DNA of 64,000 nucleotides, taken from the NCBI RefSeq assembly GCF_021134715.1, contig NC_060027.1, positions 4,836,001-4,900,000 on the forward strand, written 5' to 3'. Under the pieces are notes generated by a model. The model saw nothing but the letters and a program-made list of their open reading frames with translations. It was not told the origin of the DNA and searched no databases. The position numbers were made by a program, and so were the translations under genes. The stretch comes from Daphnia pulex. Lineage: Eukaryota > Arthropoda > Branchiopoda > Diplostraca > Daphniidae. Below are positions 11,640 to 23,578 of the stretch, piece after piece (within the stretch, counting starts at the first letter, position 1; each line of letters opens with the position of its first letter).

Positions 11640-13570
11640 TTTTAAATAGAATAAAACATTTGCTCAGACAAGATTAAATAGAAAAGAATACAGAGACAAA
11701 GTTGCTGTTAACGATGCCATAGACACATTTGATGACGTTAAGGAATGGTGGAAAAAACACCAAGCTACAGGCCAGGAAGATGTAAGATATCTTGCTTTTA
11801 AAGAATACAAAACATATGAAGGTGAAACTTTAATAGAGAAATGGGTACCAGGAATGTTTATGTTCCAATATATTAAATCGGCTGGTACGTTTATTATAAA
11901 TTATCACGGAGACGATGGCAAAATTTAGCCAATTTATTTCGTTCACGATCACGTGTAACCGATGTGCTACGGTCTTGAAGTCAAAATCCTAATACGATGT
12001 CCCAAATGTCCCATATACAATCCATAAAAGTTATGAATCAAGGGATCATAAAAAAGGAATTAATTGGAAACCTGTTTACTCTTTCTGGTCCACATTAGAA
12101 GATCCATCAAGACAATCCATAGAAATTCAGAAGAAGCAGAGGCTGCAGAAAAACAGTTAATAGCAAAGCAACCACTTGAACCTGGTAGAATGGTTAAAAA
12201 CATTCAGGAACAGATAATACTGAGAAAGAATACGAGGAAAAAAACCACGGTTGACAGAATATGTTGAAAATGTTGATCCTGATGAAGTAACTCGTGGACC
12301 CGATTCAGAATAGGTTATTCGTCCTGCAAGCCCCGAGACAGCCAGACGTGTAGGAGAAGAAGCTCTATCGAGTGCTAGAGACAGACAAAGATCTGAGGAA
12401 ATGAGTGAAAATCAAAGAAATAATCAAGCGGCAGCTCCTACTGCCGCTGCTGCAGCACCAGCAGGAGCTGCAACAACAACAAGAAGAACTAATTCAACTT
12501 CAGATTCTTTAAAGTCTTCCAAAGAAATGCAATTGGTAGGTGGTATGTCTATTGATCTTGGGCCAACAAGGAGTCTTATTTCACTTTAAAACTACATTTT
12601 ACTTGTGATGTTATTATTCGTGATTTTCATCTATTGAATTGGTCGGTTGGTGATTCTATATTTGAAGGACAATGGGCAAAACGTACTGGAATTGTAGAAT
12701 CTACAGCGGATGGAGATTAAAATAAGTTAGATTGATTTATTTACGCAAAAAGGGTTGCTGCCCAATGTATTCGTTAGATATAACTGCAATGTGTTTAGAT
12801 AACAAAGGAAAATGTGATTTGGATAAAATTACTTGGAACAAATGTAAATTTTTAGGTGGTTCAATTCAAAGTCATGCACCTCGACACAAGGAAATCAAAC
12901 AATCAATGGAACAAGGTTAGCGTATACTGATGGTGGACCTGGCCTTAAAAACACAGAGATCAAAACATTATGTGGAAAATATATGACAGAGAAAGAGATT
13001 ATAATAGAATATACGACGCTAATAATCAAATTGGGTCAATTACTGCAGGCGTTGGAATGGATACAGCTGAAGGTTGGACACCAGTATCATTTTTAATGAA
13101 TCTGATGATGATCGAAGAAAAGTGCGTGTTGGTAAAAAAAAGAGTAATTTTAATTTTATTGCCCCAAGAAAAATTTTTCCATAATTAAACAAGTTATCTA
13201 CAGACATGGATGGAATTGATGGTACCAATTGTAATGGTGACCGTCTTTACGAATCTATGCAAGACCAAGCTTTAACCGAAAGACAACTTACATTTCCCAT
13301 TATGGGTTGGCCATACTACGTAAAAACCCAAGAAAAGAATTTTGTTTTGATGATTTGTTACTCGGCAAGATGCAGACGCTACTTATACTCCACAACAAGT
13401 AGCTAATATTTAATTTTTAGGACTTAGATATCATACTATGAGTGAAATGTGGGGTGGCAAATTTAGCTTGACTCATAACGGGCCATACAAAAGTGATTTA
13501 AATATAAATCAGAAAGCTGATGGTAAACATATCACTTTTCCAATTTCTATGAAAAATTACCGAATTTAGT
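11640..13570 (+). pseudogene. Broken capsid-like half of a densovirus-type endogenous viral element
   Basis: A series of open stretches on the plus strand, interrupted by stops and frame changes (for example stops near 12311, 12588, 12718, 12918 and 13566). They encode virus-like, intronless low-complexity segments, including an Ala-rich linker around 12425-12480. I infer a structural-protein region mainly from its position: it converges on the helicase-like region on the opposite strand at 13800-14150, the arrangement of ambisense densoviruses. The sequence itself was not matched to a capsid family. Non-functional as it stands. Confidence 0.4.
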
Positions 13571-13739
13571 AATTGTTTTGTCAAGTCAGTTGGCTGATTA
13601 TAAAAATTTTTTATTTATAGTAATGGATGTAATTTTGTTTACAATCGATGAATTCATCACAAGTAAAAAACGAAAACATGTAGCAACGGTTCTTAATAAC
13701 TGTTGCTTCTTGCATGCAATAGTGATATAATGCTTTGTT

Positions 13740-13790
13740 TTAGCAAAATACTAAAGGGGTGCGTGGTAAAGTAACCCCCTTTTTTTATTT
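13740..13790. other. Short GC-containing inverted repeat at the junction of the two viral halves
   Basis: GGGGT and ACCCC words about 15 bp apart around 13756-13780, followed by a T-run. It lies just where the two convergent viral transcription units would end, so it may be a remnant of a shared termination region. Confidence 0.3.
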
Positions 13791-13799
13791 TTTACATTA

Positions 13800-14150
13800 A
13801 TTACTATTACTTGCTACGGCTTGTCCTTCCATAATTTTTGCAACAAATTCTATTCTAAGTTCTCCAATATCTGGCTCATAAATCAATATTAATCGTTTAA
13901 CGGGTGCATCATTCAATGGAAAAGAAGTTTTTTCGTCAAAATCCATAATATCACAATAGAATCTAGATGATTTTACAATGCTATTGGAAAATTAACTTTT
14001 TCCAGCGTTTGATGGCCCATAAAACCATAATTTGTTAATTTTAATTACTGATTTATCCACTACTGCTTTTAATTCTTCAAATAATCGTATTTTATCTATA
14101 CCATGAAATGTCAAAAATTTTTTAGCCAAATTACTGAAGTGTCTACGTGT
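13800..14150 (-). pseudogene. Broken parvovirus NS1-like SF3 helicase
   Basis: On the minus strand an uninterrupted reading frame leads into the Walker A motif GPSNAGKS (about 13995-14018), with a stop codon directly after it. The frame then goes on to FPLNDAP and a YEP box spaced as in the superfamily-3 helicase of parvovirus replication proteins. The N-terminal endonuclease region is not recognisable upstream. Only a fragment remains and it cannot make a full protein. Identification rests on motif order; a Rep helicase of another small DNA virus is the main alternative. Confidence 0.6.
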
Positions 14151-14218
14151 ACGTCGTAATATGAATTATCGTATTTGCAATGATCTTTATTACTTTTTAA
14201 TCATGTTTTCCAATTAGA

Positions 14219-14518
14219 TCATCTCAAATCTTCATTTACAAGTCCGATTGCTTCTTCAACTACTTCCTTGAACTTTATTGAATGTAATAACGCTTGGAAT
14301 TCCTGGCATAACTCTGGTTTCGCTGTAATCCACTGTCGTAACCCTGAGACGTCTACTTTGCCTGACTCGTTTGCAATTCTTTTACCTGCGGATATTATTG
14401 CCAAACCACTTGCTGATCCTGCAACTGCTGACTCAGTAGCTGTTAAAATTTGGGACTGAATCTCATCATTAGAGATCCCTGTGGTAGCGGCATGTGAAGG
14501 TCTAGGACAATATGACAT
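14219..14518 (-). CDS. Hypothetical 99-aa ORF beside the viral remnant
   Basis: Open frame of 99 codons starting MSYCPRPSH and ending VNEDLR, Ala-rich in the middle (TESAVAGSASGLAIISAGKR). No family recognised. It could be a last exon of a minus-strand gene, since nearby ORFs at 14443-14655 and 14722-14973 carry plausible splice sites, but I could not join them convincingly. Confidence 0.25.
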   Translation of the reverse strand: MSYCPRPSHAATTGISNDEIQSQILTATESAVAGSASGLAIISAGKRIANESGKVDVSGLRQWITAKPELCQEFQALLHSIKFKEVVEEAIGLVNEDLR

Positions 14519-14519
14519 T

Positions 14520-17460
14520 TTGTTCGTGCTCTCACATTTACTGTTATCAGGTTTGACAGGTTATGAGTCTCGACAATAAGACCATGTTTTCTTGATGAAT
14601 CCCGCGTCACCTTCCGCGATGTAGATATTTTCAGCACCCATGTGAGTCTGTACATCTGCTGAAAGTCCTGTGACCTGCAAACAACACAAGCATTTAATTA
14701 CATATTAACAATGAAATGCTTTTATTGCTTACCTGGAAACTTCCTAAAACAGAAGAAATTTTTTAGAAGTCCTTTTTTTGACCTTGTAATCTCTGGAATA
14801 TCAGAATACGTGAATGTAAGGCTGTCGTTTAAGTCCATCTGAAATACGTTTGTCGTATTCGTATATATGGAATACGATGCAGAAAACTTCTGAAAAAGGG
14901 GCTCTGCGTACGACTGACACGAGTTCGATTGCAATGCGTTGAATAAATGCTGATTTTTCATCGTAAGTAGCAACAGATTCTAACTTGTGATAATAATTAT
15001 CAAGGCTTAAACTATACGTAAAACATCCATGTCACAAATAAGAATTTTTGTTTGACGTTTTCATTTTGCCACGAAAGCACAGGTCAATTCTTGTCTACGC
15101 TGGAAAAGGACTGAGTGAGAAACTGACATCACCTGTTGCACAACCTACTATGTGATATGGAGGCTAGGGTGGAAATTTTTTAAAAATAATTTAAAGAGAA
15201 ATTCACGAAAAAAAATAACCGAGTGTATTTCCCCGGCTATACCTGTTGTTCTTCCACTGCTTCGTTTACTTTTTCTTCCTCTTCTGTTTACATCTTGGCA
15301 ATTCCAAATTGGCCATTTAAAACCCACTATACGTGAAAAGCACGACAGAAATAAACATTTTTGACTCTCAGTTAAATTATTTACGTGAAAGAAATCTCTC
15401 CTGTCAAGATGCTTCATTTGCGAACAGGGAAAATAACTAAATTCTATTGGCAACTTATGGCAATCTGTCCAGAAAATCATGGGGGATCTTCGCTTCTTAT
15501 ATTTTCCATGTTCATGACAACAAAGAGAATAAATTCTCATAAACGGTATTACCAGAGATAAATTGATTCATAATCATGTGTCGTCATTTTCTTCCAAAAA
15601 ACATTGTTAGCATTTTTTTTTTCTCTTTTCAAAGCTAAGGCTTCGAGCTCGAGCATCTTTTTGAACGGAAGTTTCAGGCACTGTTGTCCTAGGCATCATG
15701 CATTCAAACAATTTGTCTTCTTCGATGTTATCATCCAAATCTGGTTGTTTTCTTGCTGAGGCAATATTTTTTAACACAAAACAGACCAATATAATTCTGA
15801 AAAAGAGATTTTTTTAGATTATTTCTCATCAAGCCCAAATGTTTATAAATTTGTCTTATATAACACTTGCATGTACAGTACCCACTCTAAGTTTGGAAAC
15901 ACGACGAGTGTTTCCGCGCTTTTAGTACGGCGGTTTACGAACCAAAGTGTTCCCCTTTTTTATGATAACTCACGTTTATCGCAAAGAAAAACTTTAAAAA
16001 ATCCTCTTGTAGACGGAATAACAAGCTTTCATCATGGTTTTTTTGAAATCATTGTGAAAAGCACTTTATTCGCAAATTAATAGATTTTAAGTTTGGAAAC
16101 ATTGGCTCTTCCGCCATATGTTTTCATACTAAAATGTAAGGCACTTGAAACATTGCCACACAGGAATTTCACTTTCACTTTGCATTGCACTTTGCAAGTA
16201 AACAACACGCCAAACAAAAAGTTCGACTGCTTGTGTGTGCCAAACAGGCTTTTGAAGGAAGATTAGGTGTGAAAAGGGAGGAAAATGTTTCCTAATAAAT
16301 ATTAGATTAGAAGGGCCAAAATTAGAATCCAGTGATTCTTTGGATTGAACCCAAATCTGTTCCGAATAGAGATTGAAGTATACTTAGAATTGAACTACCA
16401 ATCCTAAGCTGGATTGGGTTTCAATAAAAGTTCAGAATACGGCCCCAGGTTGGCAATGGTTGAATACTAATTCAACTAACAAGTAAATTCTATGTGTGTT
16501 TTTATCTGTAATTTTTGTGTGCATTGTGATTGGATTGGAGTTTTCAGAATTAGAGCAAAACAAAATTTTCCCACAACTTGCATTGGTTTTGGATAACCAG
16601 GAATGTTAAAATAACCATAAAGACCAGAGTTCCTATAATGAAACAAAAATGTTAGATTCCGTACAAAGGTTCTCAAAGATGTTTACTCATTCTTCGCATT
16701 GTTCTAACGATATTATCAGATTTTTTAGGCAGTCATAAATAGGTTCATTACTTCCAGATAATCTGGCACACAAGAAAGCTAAGATTACAGCTTTCCTGTG
16801 TGTCTTTTCCACCACAGCAGGCCAAGTTAAATTTTTATGAGAATCACTGTTAGCAAGGTATGGTACTTCTATGACAATCAGTGTACGTATCAAGTCCCGA
16901 GACTTGCAATTCACAAAGTTAACAATATGGACCGGCAATTAGCAGTGATTTCTTTCTAACTAAATGTTCAGACTGCAGAATTTCCAATATTCTGCGTAAT
17001 GGGCTAAATTGCCTAATATGAAAATAATTGTATTAGTACTGAACGCAAAAGTTTTTCTTTAGAAATTACACACCATTCAAGTTCTTCTACAATTTTCTGC
17101 AGAGGAAATTTCATTCCATTTATATTGTGAGATTGATTTATCAACGCTTGGAAAATAGTTATACTCAGTGATTCAGCATTCACTCATTCTTCATTCATGT
17201 AGCAACGGCCTAGATGTTTAAATCCCACATTTTCTGAGAACAATACGACATCATCTGGTATAGCACCATGCTCGGAGCCTAAATTATCATCACAAGAATT
17301 TTATATTTTAGCAAGTGGTGTCTTTTCTACAAATAAAAAACATATGTTAATGATTGTGACGACGATTAAAAACATGTGTTCTGTTACCAGGTTGGTTAAA
17401 ACTTACCTTTCAAAGTTATACGCAACAGCAATTGGTTCTTCGAATTGTTCCTACTTTTTT
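14520..17460 (-). other. Unrecognised ORF fragments, minus strand
   Basis: Several exon-like open stretches: 14722-14973, 15148-15540 (130 codons, basic and Ser-rich), 15607-15789, 16476-16676, 16687-16938 and about 17060-17290. The last three resemble consecutive pieces of one protein, but an in-frame stop at about 17190 and unclear splice sites argue for a decayed gene. No known family was recognised. Confidence 0.3.
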
Positions 17461-18540
17461 TTAAAGGTTTATTTGTAACTGCAAAGAGATTGTGGAAACT
17501 ATTTGGCACCAACAAGTTTTTCTTCACCGTGAAGGTTTTTCAAAAATTTCCAAAGTCTTAATTTCAAAATTTTTGGTAGACGAACAACTTAAAAAATTCA
17601 AGCAACCATTTATATTCAAGTTTTCTGTGACATTCCAGAATAAACCATGATGACGAATTTTAAAGAAATATTGGAATTGAGATGCTCATGCAGTCACCTC
17701 GAAATGATAACTTTAGTCAGGAGGAAAAAATGTCGGTTGTTTCGGCAAGGCAACTTGCCTGTCACACTTCTAAATTGAGAAGGATTTCTCAAGTGGTTTC
17801 CACCCCAAATGAAATTTTGTCATACGTAAAATAAAGAGATGGTATAATACCCAAATTCTTTTAGAGCAAGTGGCTTTTGTGCAGTAAAAAAGTTACTTAC
17901 TTACATCAACAAATATGTGAACCATTACGATGGATTTGTTGCAATTACACTTCAGTTGTTTCTTGGCCCTAAAACAAATTCCAAAAATTCACATCGCAGT
18001 TGAAAATTGCAATACTTTCGGAGTACATCATTGTATGAAGAGTGGAATGTAAACCCAAATGATATCTTGTAATAAAAAACTTCTAAAAGTAATTTTTTAG
18101 TTTCGTCACTTCACTTATAATGCTCTAAATGCCTACAACTTGTTTGAGTGATGTAGCATCAAAATTATTGTTATTAAATTTGAAAATATTTCTTTCTTTA
18201 TTTCAAATCTTTCTTTTTTAAATCTATCGCCATTAAGCCTCAAGTTCACTTACGACGTTACCCAGCTAGCAGAGTATATTTCCCAAATATTGCTAAAATA
18301 TTATATTCCTACAATTGAGATGTTGGTAAAATAATTGTTTTAAATATTTTTCCAATATATTTTTGCACCCAAATTTGTTGGCTCACAATATTTTTTCAAC
18401 TTGTTTTACTTATTTTACTTTTATTGGTGAAATAACAGTTTACTACTTTTAAAATTTTGACGGAAATCTGGTTATTGTGTTTATGGTTATATAGTACAGC
18501 GTGGACAATTGTTCAACTTGTTATTAGACAAGTTCTTGTT
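17461..18540. other. Intergenic, no gene seen
   Basis: A+T-rich DNA without open frames of interest. A stretch near 18266-18300 (CTAGCAGAG context) resembles, inverted, the sequence at about 32350, suggesting a dispersed repeat. Confidence 0.35.
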
Positions 18541-18549
18541 TTTGGTCTT

Positions 18550-18612
18550 ATGTGGGTTTGAACCATCACACCTTAAGTCATCAATCGAATGCTGTAACCA
18601 CTACACCAACAG
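18550..18612 (-). mobile_element. tRNA-derived SINE head
   Basis: On the minus strand an A box (TTGGTGTAGTGGTTACAGC) is followed 35-40 bp later by a B box (GGTTCAAACCC). The arms do not fold as a complete tRNA, so this is a SINE head. It is the closest in-window relative of the site where the 12.5-kb transposon inserted. Confidence 0.6.
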
Positions 18613-18794
18613 CGATATTACAAATGTTTTTCGACTTGAAGCAATAAAAGTTTTTAACTTCTAGAAGCCACGTAAACAAGGGCTAAGAAGTGATTCCCTA
18701 TAGGGGTTTGTCCCGACAGGCAATAGACAGATCCAGAGGATCTCGCCAAGGATGTCCCTACGGCCAGAAAAGGGATAAGTCTAGTCCCGTAATG

Positions 18795-19035
18795 TTAAAT
18801 ATTGTTTTCCGAGAATGTTCTTCGGTCGATAACCCACATATTGGTATAATATTAGATTATTACTTTGCTGCGTCAAGGTGGCTGTTAAATTGTTTTGTTG
18901 TTTTCCCAATGAATGACTATTATGAAAGATGAATAAATCAATATTACTTTTTGTTATTTTCCCAATAACGGACCATTAAAAAAGTAATAAATCCTTTTTT
19001 TATGAAAAAGCTATAGTCTTTTACATTTAACATGC
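18795..19035 (-). repeat. Dispersed repeat, inverted relative to 32100-32345
   Basis: Read on the minus strand, this aligns by eye with 32100-32345 at roughly 80% or more (shared words GTAAAAGACTAT, GTTATTGGGAAAAT and CAATATGTGGGTTATCGA). It lies outside the transposon end, so it is an older repeat family and not part of the terminal repeat. Confidence 0.65.
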
Positions 19036-19450
19036 GTTCAAAATCCTAAATGTTTTATATCGTATTCAATTCGTTAGTTTTGCATACAATTGCCTAAATG
19101 AACAATCCAATTGTCTTAAAATCCAAATCTTGCACAAGTCTCGAACAACTAACTTACGTACTTCGAAATTAAAACTCTACCTTCACGCTAACGTGATATA
19201 ATTTATCTTAAACGTTAAGGAGATGAAATGTTAAAACTGCTATTAATATATATCTATATAGGTAATTCTATGGAGGTTGGTTCAAACCCACTTTCAGCAA
19301 ACAAATGACTTATGAAACAAATAGTCTCAATAATCATAAATTCCTACACTGATGTAATTAAATCGATTTTGCTCACGCTGGGCTATAACCATGACAATGT
19401 GTAAGTATGCACTATCCATCTGGTCACATCGTGACTTTATTATCATCTCC

Positions 19451-19458
19451 GTTGCTGG
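19451..19458 (+). repeat. 8-bp target site duplication, left
   Basis: GTTGCTGG directly before the left terminal repeat; the identical octamer follows the right terminal repeat at 31988-31995. Confidence 0.9.
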
Positions 19459-20057
19459 CAACCTAGCCTCCACATCTTGAGACAAACCTTTGTCTTAGTT
19501 AGGGGTCACCCATTCAGACAAAGGGTTTTCTCAAGATTAGTTTTATTTGTTTTCATTTTTTGTTTTTTTAATCTTTGAACTGATATTTTTCTTCGGAATT
19601 ATAGAATTTTTTCACACCCTTTTTACGTCTTCTTTTATGTATCCACTTCCGAAAATGCTTCTTGAGACAAAGCTTTGTCTCAAGATTTTAAATGTGTTAT
19701 TTTACCGAGCCAATTCATTTAAAGCTCTAGTGTTAATAAATAGAGTAGTTGGACATCCTGCGTTGCGCATTCTCCGCAAATGCGAAAATGAAATTTATGT
19801 CTTTGCTGGTCTGTGTCGCCTACAGCGTCTTATGGAGAAACAAACTTCTTTTCGTTGAAAAAGTTGTTTTCTTACCTGTAACTTTGATTTTTCCCCTTTT
19901 CTTCCTAACAGTGAGTACTTTATTCATTTCTCTATTAACTAATTTTTATTTCTATCCCCAATTCCAACTGGTTAATTTTTAATTAATTTCTGTATGTGAC
20001 TGATTTTTTTTTTTTCTTGAAGCAGGAGAATTTCGTTTTTTGCGTGGTCGATTCTGT
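19459..20057 (+). repeat. Left terminal inverted repeat (599 bp)
   Basis: Reverse complement of 31389-31987; I found a single difference (GCAGGAG here, GCAGAAG in the other arm). Contains an imperfect inverted pair at 19475-19495 and 19516-19536 and a perfect 26-bp palindrome at 19660-19685 (TCTTGAGACAAAG plus its complement). All are built on the word CTTGAGACAAA and are candidate transposase-binding sites. Two overlapping ORFs here, identical in both arms, are probably not genes. Confidence 0.95.
19660..19685. repeat. Perfect 26-bp palindrome in the terminal repeat
   Basis: TCTTGAGACAAAG followed immediately by its exact reverse complement. Present in the mirrored place of the right arm. 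The same half-site recurs closer to the tip at 19475. Confidence 0.9.
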
Positions 20058-20109
20058 CTAGAAACGTCTAGAAACGTCTGCTACAGAAGACGAACAAATA
20101 AACCAGTCA

Positions 20110-20365
20110 AAAACCAAAATTAATTAAAAATGAACGTGATTGCATCGGGGATGGAAATACAAGTTAGGTAATAAAGAAATGAATAATGTATTCACTGTTT
20201 GGAAGAAAAGTGGGAAATCAGAGTCATAGATAAGAAAACTATTTTTTTACCGAGGAGAAGTTAGTTTTCCCATAAGACGCTGTAGGCGACACAGACCAAC
20301 TTGGACAAAAATTTGATTTTCGCATTTGCGGAGAAAGCGCAACGCAGGATGTCCAACTACTCTAT
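20110..20365 (-). repeat. Diverged internal copy of the terminal repeat
   Basis: Inverted relative to the adjacent left arm: it aligns with 31445-31710 (shared words AAGACGCTGTAGGCGACACAG and CGCAACGCAGGATGTCCAAC) with many changes. Probably the trace of an older end or of an internal duplication. Confidence 0.75.
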
Positions 20366-21315
20366 AGCTTGGAAAAACAGGTGTTTTTACATGTAAAAAA
20401 TTACCGAAAACAATTTGATTTTTGGTATCTTGCATTCAATTGTTGAGAGAATTATTTGTTTCATTATGGATTGAAATATATGAGTTTGTTTGGTCGTAAA
20501 ATACCGTGGTGTATTGTTGATGCTCTGACATATTCACGTATGCATTGAATGTGAGGTTTTCGTAGTCTGTTATAAAAAATCTTTAAAAAGTATATGTGTG
20601 GAAGTGTATATAATTATATTGTGATATTTATTACTGCAATTGTGCTTACAGCATCTTGAGACATCGGTTTTTCTGAAGTTGATATACTATGTGAATAATT
20701 ACTTTTCTCAATTTTCAAACGACTTTAAATTTTTCTGCAAATAAATAACTTACTTACTTTATAACGCTTATAAATAAACGGCATTATACATTTTTATTTG
20801 GTTTTGTCAGTAATTTTCGTTGCGTAGCAGTTCGAATTTCCAAACAAAAATTTAAATTGAATATTTATCGGAACACGGTGAACGAACGCTTTTAGCGGGG
20901 GAAATCCGGAAATGGCGGATGTACAGTTCTACACACTCCAGATTACCAGGTTCGCCGACTTTCCCAGTTGATTGTTCGAACGACCGTAGCGCCCCAAGTG
21001 TTCAGTCACATACAGAAAAGATGGTATTGAAAATTTTTTTGAAACTTGTATCTCAAAATTCTTTGTTTCATTCCTTTTTTATTATGAATAATACGTACAT
21101 TTTTTACTATTGTATATTTATGTAGTATTAAGCTATTATCTTCAATTTGACGATATTATTTCAACTCGCAATTACGCAACTCCACTATTTGCGTATGTGA
21201 TAATCGCCATTACTTGTTTGGATGCTGTTTATCATAACTTCGGTTCTTGATTTTCTGATCTCAAAAATCAATTTCTCTTCTAAAATTCTCGATCAACTAT
21301 TAAGTGTAATCTGCA
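20366..21315. other. Non-coding part of the transposon, probable passenger-gene promoter
   Basis: No ORF of interest. The segment 20870-21020 is distinctly more G+C-rich than its surroundings (GCGGGGGAAATCCGGAAATGG context) and may hold the promoter or 5' UTR of the gene starting at 21316. Confidence 0.35.
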
Positions 21316-23578
21316 ATGGAATCGAATGACCATTGTGAACTAGATCAAAGTGAAATGGTTAAGAGACTTAAAAAGAAAAAGAAAACTCTCGGAAGAGTTT
21401 TGTCAAAAAAAAAAGACAAAGCAAAAAAAGAAAGATTGGCAGCGATAAAGGTATGAATTTACAAACTGTTGGCTGATACTTAGATTGAAATTTTTTTTGG
21501 AAACTTTAGATTAAGTATGGGAATGTTACAAAGAAAAAGTCTTGTGGACCTCCAGCTGATTGGGATTTGCACTGGGGTAGTATGAGTGAAAAAGAGCAAA
21601 GAAATCTCTCTAGGCGTCAAAGTCATGCAGTAGCATCATTGTTAAAAAAGATGGAGGACATGGAAACCCAATTTGGAGCCAGTATTTTGGCAAACATACG
21701 TTTCCCAAATGGATCACAACAATCACTTTATACAATGAAAGTTGGTGAAGGAATCAAGTTTGCTGAAAGTAGTGAAGGCTTGTTGTTTATTTCATCCTTC
21801 AAACGTTACTTCAATAAGATTCAGAGTAACAAATATAGTTTGTCTTTAAAATTTCAGTATTTATTGATCATAATTTTGTCGACACTTTATAGAAAGGAGA
21901 ATGGAGACTGTAGAGGAAGTAAGAGGACTTTCCACGAAGAAAAAAAAGTGTAAGGCTAAATTTATCTGTCAATTCTTCTATAAATATTTTTAATATTATT
22001 CAATCTACATTTCTTTTTTCTTAAAGGTTTTGCAGACAAACAGCTAAGGAAGGAGCTCCGAAAGGATAAGACTACAACTCTACCTGAATATTCAGATTCA
22101 GAATCAGCACATGAATTAAAGAGTGATGAAGAAGAAAATAGTGTTCAAGAAGGAAATAGTCGTCAAGAAGTAAACAGTGATCAAGAAAGAAGAATTGAGA
22201 CTGTAGAGGAAGTAAGAGGACTTTCCACGACGAAAAAAAAGTGTAAGGCTATAATTTATCTGTCAATTCTTCTACATATATTTGAAATATGTGAAATGTT
22301 ATTCCATCTACATTTATTTTTTCTTAAAGGTTTTGCAGACAAACGACCAAGGAAGGAGCTCCGAAAGGATAAGACTACAACTCTACCTGAATATTCAGAT
22401 TCAGAATCAGCACATGAATTCAAGAGTGATCAAGAAAGAAGAATTGAGACTGTAGAGGAAGTAAGAAGACTTTCCACGAAGAACAAAAAGTGTAAGGCAT
22501 CTGTCAATTCTTCTATATATATTTGAAATATTATTCAATCTACATTCCTTTGTTCTTAAATGTTTTGCAGACAAACGACTAAGGAAGGAGCTCCGAAAGG
22601 GTAAAACTACAACTCTACCTGAACATTCAGAATCAGGAAATGAATTCAAGAGTGATGAAGAAGGAAATAGTTGTGAAGAAGTAAACAGTGGACAAGAAGT
22701 AAACAGTGATCAAGAAAGAAGAATTGAGACTGTAGAGGAAGTAAGAGGACTTTCCACGACGAAAAAAAAGTGTAAGGCTATAATTTATCTGTCAATTCTT
22801 CTACATATATTTGAAATATGTGAAATGTTATTCCATCTACATTTATTTTTTCTTAAAGGTTTTGCAGACAAACGACCAAGGAAGGAGCTCCGAAAGGATA
22901 AGACTACAACTCTACCTGAATATTCAGATTCAGAATCAGCACATGAATTCAAGAGTGATCAAGAAAGAAGAATTGAGACTGTAGAGGAAGTAAGAAGACT
23001 TTCCACGAAGAACAAAAAGTGTAAGGCATCTGTCAATTCTTCTATATATATTTGAAATATTATTCAATCTATATTTCATTTTTCTTAAAGGTTTTGCAGA
23101 CAAACGACTAAGGAAGGAGCTCCGAAAGGATAAGACTACAACTCTACCTGAACATTCAGAATCAGGAAATGAATTCAAGAGTGATGAAGAAGGAAATAGT
23201 CGTCAAGAAGTAAACAGTGGACAAGAAGTAAACAGTGATCAAGAAAGAAGAATTGAGACTGTAGAGGAAGTAAGAGGACTTTCCATGATGAACAAAAAGT
23301 GTAAGGCTATAATTTATCTGTCAATTCTTTTATATATATTTCAAATATTATTCAATCTACATTTCTTTTTTCTTAATGGTTTTGCAGACAAACGACAAAG
23401 AAAGGAGCTCCTAAAGGGTAAGACTACAACTCTACCTGAACATTCACAATTAGAAGGAAAGGTTAGTCGTCAAGAAGATCAACTTTTGCCGTCAACCCCC
23501 ATGATGCAGCCAATAGTTCTTGTAAAAAAGTTGGATTTGTCTCTTATTAATTCCCTCATTAATAATTGGAAAAAATAA
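21316..23578 (+). CDS. Passenger protein of the KDZ transposon, tandem-exon array
   Basis: Nine exons: 21316-21450, 21510-21825, 21893-21949, 22036-22242, 22339-22491, 22571-22771, 22868-23020, 23100-23300, 23388-23578. Total 1614 nt, 537 aa, no internal stop. The N-terminal 45 residues are Lys-rich (nuclear-type); exon 2 encodes a unique part (PPADWDLHWGSMSEKEQRN). Exons 4-9 are six homologous copies of one phase 1-1 exon (KELRKDKTTTLPE ... ERRIETVEEVR), with sizes alternating 207, 153, 201, 153, 201 nt before a diverged last exon. Exons 5 and 7 encode identical protein; the array grew partly by a 529-bp two-exon duplication. Function unknown; no enzyme motif seen. It converges on the transposase gene. 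Confidence 0.75.
22036..23578 (+). repeat. Tandem array of duplicated exons with their introns
   Basis: Six exon-intron units of alternating long and short type. The unit pair has a 529-bp period: the ORF at 22296-22526 recurs unchanged at 22825-23055. All exons are phase 1-1, so gain or loss of a unit keeps the frame. Confidence 0.9.

Noticed and set aside
19547-19858. 103-codon ORF repeated with identical sequence at 31588-31899 (and a 77-codon companion)
   Set aside because: It lies inside the terminal inverted repeat; identity of the two copies follows from the young age of the element, and the composition is that of a chance frame in T-rich DNA.
22036-23578. Evenly spaced repeats that might be taken for a CRISPR array or satellite
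   Set aside because: Units are 150-300 bp, contain splice sites and an open frame in constant phase, so they are duplicated exons.
21316-23578. TET/JBP oxygenase as passenger, as in fungal KDZ elements
   Set aside because: No HxD...H iron-binding pattern or related motif is visible in the 537-aa product.
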